Source of the DNA: an uncultured Cellvibrio sp.
GTDB taxonomy: Bacteria; Pseudomonadota; Gammaproteobacteria; Pseudomonadales; Cellvibrionaceae
Direction: 5' to 3'
Length of the DNA: 16,081 nucleotides
NCBI GenBank assembly: GCA_946482345.1
Contig: CAMLRJ010000023.1
Span: 1 to 16,081 of the forward strand
Under the pieces are notes generated by a model, which saw only the letters and a program-made list of their open reading frames with translations, was not told the origin of the DNA and searched no databases. The stretch's first letter is position 1. Each line of letters begins with the position of its first letter. Made by a program: the position numbers and the translations under genes. Below are positions 7,406 to 15,735 of this stretch, one piece after another.

Positions 7406-10400
7406 ATTTCCAATATCCTTTCAATGTCGTTAAGTTCTGATTCAAGTAATGCATCCAATTCACTTTGGCTTAATTGAGAAATATCAAGCATGTCAACCGG
7501 GGTATTTGTTACTCGTGTTTCTGTTTTTTCTGTTGTATCAATTTTTTTATCTGTTATTTCCAGAATCTCTTTTGTTTCGGTTTTTTCTTCCTCATTCATT
7601 GCAATTATTTGATCAACCAGATAATCCGCCAGGCTATGCAGATTGGGATAATCAAAAATCAAAGTCGCAGGAAAATAACAGGCAAAAGTCTTGGCAAGTG
7701 CAGTGCGGAAAGAAACTGCCATCAGTGAATCAAATCCTATATCCAGAAATGAACGGTGAATATCAATGGTGTCATTATCAGAAAAGCCCAATATTTTTCT
7801 GACTTGTCCACGCAAATATTCAACCGCTAATTGTTGACGATCCGCCAATACCATGCCGGGTGATTGCAATTGGGTAATCATCTCATCGGCGTCATTTTTT
7901 TCATCTGTTGCTAATGACAAATGAGAGTTCGCCAATTGTTTTAAAATGGACGGAATAGCTGGCACGGGGAAATGATTAAATAACTCCGACCATCGATAAG
8001 GCAAAATCGCTATTTGCGCTGCCTGAATATTCTGATGCAGTAAACGTGAAAATAACGCGAGACCTTTCGATGAAGATAAACCGCCGAAAGAATCGTTGGT
8101 CCAATTTTTACGGGATTTCGATTGGTCTGCCGCCATGCCTGATTCCGACCATGGGCCCCAGTTCACACTACAGGCTGCTAATCCCAATGCATGGCGATAA
8201 TGTGCAAATGCATCCATGAATCCATTTGCCAATGCATAATTGGCTTGACCTGCTGCTCCGAGCAGAGAAGATGCAGAAGAAAATAAAATAAAGAAATCCA
8301 GCGGCAGTGATTGCGTCAATAAATGCAAATTCCATGTGCCTTGTACTTTCGGTGACAAAACTTTCAGGAATTGTGCTTCTGTTAAATTATTGAATGCACC
8401 ATCATCCAAAAGTCCAGCCAAATGCACTACACCTTTTATATCCTGTAATTTTCCAGAAAGTTGTGTATGCAACTGATCCAAATTATCAAGAGCAACAACA
8501 CAGACATCAATAATGGCTCCTTTTGTTTCCATTTGTTTTACAAAATCCTGCATGTCGGATGTCATGGGTTTTCGACTCAGCAGCAATAATTTTTTTGCAC
8601 CTTCTGCAAGCATATTTTCCACAACGGGCCTGCCCAAACTGCCAAACGCACCCGTCAGCAGATAAGTCGCATTGGCATCCAAATGCGTATTATTGGAGGA
8701 AGGCAATGGCAACTTCTGTAATCTTGGTACCTGAATATGATGGCCTATACGGAAATGGTCTTCTTTGGCATCCAAACATTGCCAAATGTTTTCAGCTGGC
8801 ATTTTTTCATTTTCAATAGTGGATTCAAGCTCAATAAATCCACCCCAATAATCCGGATATTCAAGGGCAATGACACGGCCAAGGCTTTGAAATGTTTTTT
8901 CCAGTGATGAAATACTCTGATCAACATATGACAACAAATAAAGTTTTACCGATTTCTGTTTGGTGTAGGCGTCGATTGAATTAATCAGTGATTTTATTTC
9001 ACGGATATTGTTCATGATCGCTTGTGTAATGACCTCTGCAGTGTCACTGGCTGTAATAGCCAGAGGCTCAAGGCAATAAATCAAACTGACGGGCTTATCA
9101 GTTAACAATGCTTCTGTTAATTTTTCTTTTCCTGCAAAGAATTGATTATTGCCAACTGCGTTCTTGGCTATTGTTTTTTGCAAAACCGGGTAAGTATGAC
9201 CTGTTAGCAGCAGCGTTTTTGCGACGGAATTATTCTGATTCTCAACATCCAGTTTCATCCAGTTGGTTTGATAAACCAGATCCATATCCGAGGATTTACT
9301 GGCAAGGTTTTTCAGCGCTTCCCTGGATGTGCGCAACACCTGCATCTCATTAAAATAAGCCACTACAGAACCATCTTCTGCATACAGATAGATATCAATA
9401 GTCAATGAATCTTTTTTCAAATCATCTTTTGTGACCACATGCGACCAAACGGTTAATGGCACAGGCTTATAGAAAAAGACTTGATTAACACCCAAGGGTA
9501 AATAGGCTTGCCTGGATTCTTTTTGTAATCCGGAAGAAGACATACCCGGAACAAATACTTGAAAGCAGGCATCGAGAAATGCCGGATGAATTGCATAATC
9601 TGCCTGAGTTGTACGCAAGGATTCCGGCAAACTGACACGTCCAATTGCTTCACCATCACGGCGATATAGTTCCTGCACACATTGGAAATCAGGCCCCCAA
9701 TGAAAACCGATTTCTGTCGATTCGCGATAGAAATCGTTGGTGTTAATACTATTCTGCATACGTTCACGAATATCATGAATATTCACTGCTTCAGGAATAC
9801 GTCCAGATAGGTCTGTAAGTCGCGTGTATTGGCAATTGAAGTGTTCTATCCACTGATCATCTGCCTGATAGCTCACCAATGAAATTTGTTGCAAATCTTT
9901 TTGTTTGTTTTGTTTGGCAACCAATTGCACAGGTTGATCCTGATTGGGCAACATGGCGCGAACAAATGTCAGGTTATGAATTTTATGTATCTCTGCTGGC
10001 CAGATATTTCGCGCCAGGGTTAACACATAGGCAACATATAAAGATCCTGGTACAACAACCGATTCATAAATGCGATGATCTGTCAGATAAGGTAAATTTT
10101 TTAAATCAAAACGGGATGCAAAAAGTGTATCTTCAATAAATGGAGATTGAATTTTTTTGCCAAGAAACGGGTTATCACGGGTAGATTTTTCGACAAATTC
10201 CATCTGTTTCTTGACAGGTAAAACCTGATACTTTTCAGGTATTTTAAAATCTTTTCCTGAAAACTCTATACCGGGTAAAGATATTTTCGGAATAACACCC
10301 TTGTAGAATTTTCGCCAGTCCGGATTTTTTGCATTTAGAAATTGGGCAGCAGCTTGGATAATGTCCGGTGCATTTTCAACACTGGGTTGCATAAGCCATT

Positions 10401-13400
10401 GCGCATCCTGATACCAATGAAATGTCGTACCACTATTCAACCAATCCATTAATGCATGCTGCAATTCATGCAATGATCGGCAGACAATCACCAGTTTATG
10501 TTCAAACACTTCCCTGCCTGTTTGCAAGGTATAACAAAGCTGTTGCAACTGAATATCGTTATGATCAAGTAAATAATCACGCAATCTCGATACCAGAGAA
10601 TGCAATCCATCAGCAGAAGGGGCAGATAAAATGGCAACCTGATTTTCATCAGATGAAGGTTCTACCCACTGTTCGGGTGCTTCTTCGAGAATAACATGTG
10701 CGTTGGAACCACCTGCACCGAAAGATGACACCCCTGCCCTGCGTGGAAACTTATCGACATTCCAATTTGTTAAGCCATATTGCAATTTAAATGGTGTTTG
10801 ATCGAAATGAATTTTTGAATTCGCAATGACCGGATCATTATTTTTTGATTCCGCACCGCGTGTTAAGGATGGCACCAGGGTTTTATGTTTCATTTGCATC
10901 AGGCATTTAATAATGCCAGCCAATGCAGCGCAGGATTCAAGGTGACCTATGTTGGATTTTACTGAACCCAATGCACACCAGGGATCATTGTTATCAACCG
11001 AATCATTCAATAATTCTGCTGCTGCATGAAACCCTTCTGTTAATCCCCTGACTTCAATTGGATCACCCAAATTAGTCGCTGTGCCATGGGCTTCAATGTA
11101 ACTGATACTCTCTGGTGGAATATTTTTTTCCACCAACGCATTACGAATCAACTCTGCTTGCGCAGTAGGGTTGGGAACAGTAAAACCATTGGTTTTGCCA
11201 CCGGAATTTACCGATGTATTTTTAATGACCCCCTGAATATTATCGCCATCCGCCAAAGCTGCCGATAATGGTTTTAATAACAAAGCACAAACACCTTCAC
11301 CAAATAAAGTGCCATCGGCAGCATCAGAAAAAGGTGAACAAATGCCAGATTTTGAAATCATTTGCATTTGCGAATATTGAATAAAACGACTCGGGTGCGT
11401 AATTAAATTGACACCGCCTACAATCGCCGTTGCGCATTCACCGTTGCGCAAACTTGAACAAGCCAAATGCAAAGCTGTGGCTGATGACGAACAAGCAGAA
11501 TCAATCGCAAGGCTGGGGCCATGCAAATCAAAGTAATAGGAAACTCTGTTGGGAATTTGGTACAAATCACTCATACGATAATGACTGAAACCTTGCAACG
11601 CTGCCTGATAAGCATTCAACGCATAATCACTGGAGATCACGCCCAAAAAAACACCTGTTGATTTAGACAAACTGTTGCGCGTATAACCGGCGTCTTCCAA
11701 TAATCCCCAAACGGTTTGCAAAAACAAACGCTGTTGTGGATCCATGGTTTCAGCTTCACGCGGCGAAATACCAAAAAACTGGTTATCAAATCTATAAGGA
11801 TTATCAATAAACCCGCCAGATCTTCCATAGGTTTTATCCAGAGAGGCTTCAGCAGAAAAATATTCTTCTATATTCCATCTTTCAGTCGGTATGTCACGAA
11901 TACTGCAAATGCCTTCTCGTAGATTTTTCCAGAACTCTTCAATATTTTTAGCGCCTGGGAATATGCCATTAATACCAATAATGGCAATTTCTTCATCATT
12001 TTGCTGAATACTGGATTTAATCTTGACAGGATCATTCAAGCTGGTTTTATTGCCGGATACAAAATGAATGATGTCGCTAATATTTTTAGTTTCGAATAAT
12101 AAAGTTTGCGGTATTTCAGGATAAACCGATTTTAAGGCGACGGTTAAATCGACAATTTTGTATGATTCATCAACCAGATTTTCCAGATCTTCATGAATAT
12201 CAATCAAACTTTCATCAACACCTAATATACGGCTGAAAATATTAATCACTGATTCTGTGTGTGAGCTGCTATCCAGATTGGATACTGCCTGGGTTTTGGG
12301 CAGATCTTCGTTAAGTCGATCAAGATTGGAATACACAAAAACACAAGATTCCAAAGCTGTTTGCAGTTGCTCTGCTGATTGGCTGGTAATTTTTGGTGCT
12401 GATTCATTTACGCCGGTAGCTTCTGCTTGCTGATGATCAAGATCAAGGATAAAACCTTTTAAACTGTGACTATCAACCTGCAAATCCTGTTGTTCCACAT
12501 CCGCAGCAATTCTGTGTGTCAGCTGGAGTTGTGACGCAATAGTATTCAGAAATTTTAACAGGGGTTCATTTTTCTTCGATTGCACATAACGAAAAACCAC
12601 TTGTTGTAAACCAAAAGATTCGGCCATGCTTGCCAAATAAGTAACAATTTTGTGTTCAACACCCCTGCCCAATACACGACAACTTAACAGGAAAGTATCG
12701 ATCAATAGCTGATTTTTTTCTGCGCACGCCAATACCAAACCAACAATTCCGTAATCACCAAATTTATCTGTTACCGATACCGCAAATGCCTGATAACCTG
12801 ATGCAATCAATTCCAGTATTTCCGATTCACTGCGCCTGATGCTGCTGAGATTAAATTGATTGGTTCTTTTGGTAAGTTGCGCAACGCGTGCAATATTAGT
12901 TTCATCAACGGCTGCAAAATCCAACTGAATATTCAGTGAATCCAGGAAATTGGCAAAGCCGGAGGACTGTTGTTGGAAATATTTTCTCGCTTTGTCTTCC
13001 TGATACAAACGTGTGCGCGATCTGTCTTCCTGGGTAACGCGCTTTTTATCCAGCACCCAGAAATGATTCACCATGGATTGAATATTTTCTTCTTGCTGTG
13101 GCATTTCCAATGTCAATACAGCAGGCAAATGTGCCCTGACTTGTGCACACTCAACCGGATTGTCATCGATAAAAATAAAACTGTCCAAACCCAGATTAAG
13201 CCTTTCTGCAAGTGCTTTGATATTGTCGGATTTGTTTTCCCAATTAATAGCGTAATCAACCAGATGTTGTTTGCTTAATAACATATCCGGGTGCTGATCA
13301 AACACATCCCAGACTGCCTGTTCACGGTTTTTACTGCACAGGCAAAGCAGAATACCTTCTTCCTGTTGACGAATTAAAAATTGTTGGAACGATTTTAATG

Positions 13401-15708
13401 AAGGACTGATAACAACATTCAATGGCCCGGTTTCATCACACACGCCTTTCCACAAAGTATTATCACAATCCAGCACTATCACCTTGAAAGGAGACAGTTG
13501 ATAATTAAACAGTGAACGAATCGCAATAACACCCAATGTTTTGAAATAATCATCTGTGTAAGGAATATGTGCCATCTGTAAACGCATAGGGTCATCGTAG
13601 CCCTGCACAGCGTAAATTGCGTGGTAATCCTGCATCGTACGAATGGTGACTTTTTCAATAGCCGATAACTGATCGCATAATTTATTTTCAATCAGATCGA
13701 AATGTGCATTTAACTCGACTTGCTGGATAAGGTTGACAGACCTAGGGCAAATAAAAATATCCAGTGGAGTTTTCTGTTGGCTTGCATAAACCTGAACCGC
13801 TTCAATAAATTCATGCAAGGCGTTATCGAGTAATGTTTGCAAGGATTCAATCTCATCCGAAACTTTATCTTTTTGATGTGAATAAGGAATCCAATCTTCA
13901 AGACGAATAAACAACAGATTATTACCCTGTTTATTCTGATTAAAACTGCTCATGGGTGACAGCAATTCCTGAAATACCTGATTGTAAGCTGTTACTTCAA
14001 AATCCATGTCCCAATGCAACTTATCCGCCAGGAATTCCATTGAAGGCAATACCAAATCAATGCTGAAGCTTGCACCTATACATATTTTTCTACCGGCATT
14101 TGATTTTGGTTTTGTTTGAACATTATGGTTTTTTGGCTCCAGGCTGTTTTTTTTCGACACCTCTTTATTGACCGGATGCGTTTTTGTTTTATGATCAGTA
14201 AAGTCGTTTATGACAACCAGATTTTGTTGGGCAGATTCCATATCAACCAATTGTTTGACTATATCCACCGCCACTTTTTCAGGTTTAATCGCGCCGATAC
14301 TGCCTATAGGCGTATTGCTCATATCGGTTAATAATTTTGGCGGCCTTGGTAATAGATAATGAATATTTTTATTTTGCGCACTGGCTGACTTCACCAGACC
14401 TTCCACTGCCTGTTTCAAAGCAACATATTGAGGAAAATCTTTTGAGCCGGTTTCAACATAAATCGATGAGATTGCACAAAATATTCCTTTTGACTGATTG
14501 AGGCTTTCCGTAAAAACACTTAATGGTTTACTCACCAGTTTGATGTTTTGTTCCAGGTATTGGCCGAAACCGGAAAAACTGGCGTCTTCTATGTTCATCA
14601 CCTGAGGTGAACTGCAAGCATTACAAATAACTATATCCAGACTGGATTCTGTTTCAAGAATTTCATTGCGAACCGATTCACACAAAAAAGCATCACACAA
14701 AGATCCTTTAATAAGATTCACTTTATAACCGGCATCATTTAACGATTCCTGCAATGCTTTGGCTTCTTCATCACAATGAAGATAATTCAAATAAACATTG
14801 GCTCCGGCAATAGCCAGTGATTGCACCAGCGCTGCACCCAAACCACGACTGCCACCTATCACCAAAGCTGTTTTATTTTCCAATGGAAAACCGTTAAACC
14901 CCAGACTCCCCTGAATTTTTTCGAGATCAGCAGGCTTGAGGCTTTTGCGAATAAAAGCCTGAATCTTCGCAGTCGCAATCACTGTGTTGTCATAATCGAT
15001 AACATTCAAGCCCAAAAACAAAAGCCCAAGATCTTTTTCAATTTTATTTAATGTAACCGCATATCGAAGGTGTGTATCACTGGGAACCGCTTTTTGAAAA
15101 TCCAGTTCAAGTCTTGAAAATAATGCTTGTTTGCCGGGGACTTCCATGCCGACCAGATAACTGGTCAGCATTAACAAGGTATTTTCATAATGTTTGGAAA
15201 ACCAGTTTAGTTTCGGGTTTTGGTGATCTTTTTTATCATGGCCCAAGGCATAACAACCTGTGAATTGTTGGCCTTCCGATAAATTTTCTATCTGCCAGTT
15301 TTTAGCATTCTGCCGAATGGATAATGCCGACACATCCTTGCCGGAGCTGACTATTGGTGGTGTTTCTGTACGTTCGTATTTAAGCCGCAGTAACACTCTG
15401 GATTGATCTTTGAGTTCCAGACTACCTGTGGTTTTTGAGGTTTCAACAATATCCAATGAATAGGGAATATTCACAAAAATAGTGTTATGAAATTCAACGC
15501 TGATGCGGGTTAAATTTAATTGATCATGAAAACGGGTGTGCGATAAACACTTTAATACAGCCAATATCCCAAACACCACACGCTGGCCAAAAGGGGTTTT
15601 GTAAGCATAGGATTCATCCATATGCAGCGGGTTGTAATCGCGGCTAAGGTCTGCGAAAAAATCCAGTTCATCAATTGAAAAATCAATTCTGGTATTAAGA
15701 ATAGTCAT
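7402..15708 (-). CDS. Modular polyketide synthase PKS-A: MaoC-hotdog-SDR-FkbH-ACP loading region, then KS-DH-KR-ACP
   Basis: A 2768-residue subunit numbered from the ATG at 15708, chosen over an in-frame TTG at 15732 because AAGGAG lies eight bases before the ATG. Domains: MaoC-type hotdog dehydratase (4-115, Asp24 and His29 in DYNPLH); second hotdog fold without that motif (138-255); short-chain dehydrogenase (272-495, GGSRGLG at 285, Ser414/415, Tyr428, Lys432); FkbH (540-1065, DCDNT with Asp747 and Asp749, FIDDNP at 846); ACP (1150-1218, Ser1182); KS (1238-1675, Cys1406, His1541, His1589); linker with no acyltransferase (1690-1830); DH (1845-2130, His1878, Asp2046); KR (2150-2575, Tyr2491, LDD at 2434-2436, so B-type); ACP (2625-2700, Ser2661 in GFDSL); docking tail (2735-2768). 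The KS resembles trans-AT enzymes. FkbH enzymes load a glyceryl group from 1,3-bisphosphoglycerate onto an ACP, so this protein likely starts the chain. Confidence 0.95.
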   Translation of the reverse strand: MTILNTRIDFSIDELDFFADLSRDYNPLHMDESYAYKTPFGQRVVFGILAVLKCLSHTRFHDQLNLTRISVEFHNTIFVNIPYSLDIVETSKTTGSLELKDQSRVLLRLKYERTETPPIVSSGKDVSALSIRQNAKNWQIENLSEGQQFTGCYALGHDKKDHQNPKLNWFSKHYENTLLMLTSYLVGMEVPGKQALFSRLELDFQKAVPSDTHLRYAVTLNKIEKDLGLLFLGLNVIDYDNTVIATAKIQAFIRKSLKPADLEKIQGSLGFNGFPLENKTALVIGGSRGLGAALVQSLAIAGANVYLNYLHCDEEAKALQESLNDAGYKVNLIKGSLCDAFLCESVRNEILETESSLDIVICNACSSPQVMNIEDASFSGFGQYLEQNIKLVSKPLSVFTESLNQSKGIFCAISSIYVETGSKDFPQYVALKQAVEGLVKSASAQNKNIHYLLPRPPKLLTDMSNTPIGSIGAIKPEKVAVDIVKQLVDMESAQQNLVVINDFTDHKTKTHPVNKEVSKKNSLEPKNHNVQTKPKSNAGRKICIGASFSIDLVLPSMEFLADKLHWDMDFEVTAYNQVFQELLSPMSSFNQNKQGNNLLFIRLEDWIPYSHQKDKVSDEIESLQTLLDNALHEFIEAVQVYASQQKTPLDIFICPRSVNLIQQVELNAHFDLIENKLCDQLSAIEKVTIRTMQDYHAIYAVQGYDDPMRLQMAHIPYTDDYFKTLGVIAIRSLFNYQLSPFKVIVLDCDNTLWKGVCDETGPLNVVISPSLKSFQQFLIRQQEEGILLCLCSKNREQAVWDVFDQHPDMLLSKQHLVDYAINWENKSDNIKALAERLNLGLDSFIFIDDNPVECAQVRAHLPAVLTLEMPQQEENIQSMVNHFWVLDKKRVTQEDRSRTRLYQEDKARKYFQQQSSGFANFLDSLNIQLDFAAVDETNIARVAQLTKRTNQFNLSSIRRSESEILELIASGYQAFAVSVTDKFGDYGIVGLVLACAEKNQLLIDTFLLSCRVLGRGVEHKIVTYLASMAESFGLQQVVFRYVQSKKNEPLLKFLNTIASQLQLTHRIAADVEQQDLQVDSHSLKGFILDLDHQQAEATGVNESAPKITSQSAEQLQTALESCVFVYSNLDRLNEDLPKTQAVSNLDSSSHTESVINIFSRILGVDESLIDIHEDLENLVDESYKIVDLTVALKSVYPEIPQTLLFETKNISDIIHFVSGNKTSLNDPVKIKSSIQQNDEEIAIIGINGIFPGAKNIEEFWKNLREGICSIRDIPTERWNIEEYFSAEASLDKTYGRSGGFIDNPYRFDNQFFGISPREAETMDPQQRLFLQTVWGLLEDAGYTRNSLSKSTGVFLGVISSDYALNAYQAALQGFSHYRMSDLYQIPNRVSYYFDLHGPSLAIDSACSSSATALHLACSSLRNGECATAIVGGVNLITHPSRFIQYSQMQMISKSGICSPFSDAADGTLFGEGVCALLLKPLSAALADGDNIQGVIKNTSVNSGGKTNGFTVPNPTAQAELIRNALVEKNIPPESISYIEAHGTATNLGDPIEVRGLTEGFHAAAELLNDSVDNNDPWCALGSVKSNIGHLESCAALAGIIKCLMQMKHKTLVPSLTRGAESKNNDPVIANSKIHFDQTPFKLQYGLTNWNVDKFPRRAGVSSFGAGGSNAHVILEEAPEQWVEPSSDENQVAILSAPSADGLHSLVSRLRDYLLDHNDIQLQQLCYTLQTGREVFEHKLVIVCRSLHELQHALMDWLNSGTTFHWYQDAQWLMQPSVENAPDIIQAAAQFLNAKNPDWRKFYKGVIPKISLPGIEFSGKDFKIPEKYQVLPVKKQMEFVEKSTRDNPFLGKKIQSPFIEDTLFASRFDLKNLPYLTDHRIYESVVVPGSLYVAYVLTLARNIWPAEIHKIHNLTFVRAMLPNQDQPVQLVAKQNKQKDLQQISLVSYQADDQWIEHFNCQYTRLTDLSGRIPEAVNIHDIRERMQNSINTNDFYRESTEIGFHWGPDFQCVQELYRRDGEAIGRVSLPESLRTTQADYAIHPAFLDACFQVFVPGMSSSGLQKESRQAYLPLGVNQVFFYKPVPLTVWSHVVTKDDLKKDSLTIDIYLYAEDGSVVAYFNEMQVLRTSREALKNLASKSSDMDLVYQTNWMKLDVENQNNSVAKTLLLTGHTYPVLQKTIAKNAVGNNQFFAGKEKLTEALLTDKPVSLIYCLEPLAITASDTAEVITQAIMNNIREIKSLINSIDAYTKQKSVKLYLLSYVDQSISSLEKTFQSLGRVIALEYPDYWGGFIELESTIENEKMPAENIWQCLDAKEDHFRIGHHIQVPRLQKLPLPSSNNTHLDANATYLLTGAFGSLGRPVVENMLAEGAKKLLLLSRKPMTSDMQDFVKQMETKGAIIDVCVVALDNLDQLHTQLSGKLQDIKGVVHLAGLLDDGAFNNLTEAQFLKVLSPKVQGTWNLHLLTQSLPLDFFILFSSASSLLGAAGQANYALANGFMDAFAHYRHALGLAACSVNWGPWSESGMAADQSKSRKNWTNDSFGGLSSSKGLALFSRLLHQNIQAAQIAILPYRWSELFNHFPVPAIPSILKQLANSHLSLATDEKNDADEMITQLQSPGMVLADRQQLAVEYLRGQVRKILGFSDNDTIDIHRSFLDIGFDSLMAVSFRTALAKTFACYFPATLIFDYPNLHSLADYLVDQIIAMNEEEKTETKEILEITDKKIDTTEKTETRVTNTPVDMLDISQLSQSELDALLESELNDIERILEI
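10183..10665 (-). other. KS-to-DH linker of PKS-A with acyltransferase absent
   Basis: After the KS end motif (SNAHVILEEAP) comes a standard KS-side linker (LSAPSADGLHSLVSRLRDYL) and then directly the post-AT-like element W-R-K-F-Y-K-G...ISLPGIEF before the DH. Only about 150 residues separate KS and DH, so there is no room for an acyltransferase of about 300 residues. This is the layout of trans-AT synthases, where a free acyltransferase charges the ACP. Confidence 0.85.
12058..15708 (-). other. Starter-unit loading region of PKS-A (MaoC, hotdog, SDR, FkbH, ACP)
   Basis: Five domains precede the first KS. FkbH is intact: the HAD-type DxDxT motif, the FIDDNPVE loop and the C-terminal elements TNQFNL, DKFGDYGIVG and SCRVLGRGVE are all present. 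The MaoC dehydratase keeps its Asp and His and the SDR keeps its nucleotide motif and YxxxK. Known FkbH chemistry gives glyceryl-ACP with loss of phosphate. Beta-dehydration of that thioester would give pyruvyl-ACP, and SDR reduction lactyl-ACP. A D-lactyl starter made through an FkbH domain has been proposed for bryostatin. The MaoC and SDR could instead act on a chain from another subunit. Confidence 0.65.
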
Positions 15709-15716
15709 TTTAAATT

Positions 15717-15722
15717 CTCCTT
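15717..15722 (-). promoter_or_regulatory. Ribosome binding site that fixes the PKS-A start
   Basis: AAGGAG on the minus strand lies eight bases before the ATG at 15708. It falls inside the extra eight codons that a TTG start at 15732 would add, which argues that the ATG is the real start. The spacer to the preceding phosphopantetheinyl transferase stop is only 27 bases, with no promoter needed. Confidence 0.85.
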
Positions 15723-15735
15723 TTGAAATCAAATA

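Noticed and set aside
845..15708. A polyunsaturated fatty acid synthase or heterocyst-glycolipid-type synthase
   Set aside because: No chain-length-factor KS, no FabA-type paired dehydratases and only two tandem ACPs; domain order is that of modular polyketide synthases.
845..15708. Many open frames of 60-117 codons on the plus strand and in other minus frames within the synthase genes
   Set aside because: They are antisense or out-of-frame shadows of two continuous, motif-complete synthase genes; none shows a family motif or a convincing ribosome site.
15709..15732. In-frame TTG start adding eight residues (start at 15732) to PKS-A
   Set aside because: The ribosome site AAGGAG lies inside this stretch, eight bases before an ATG, and the MaoC fold begins right after that ATG.
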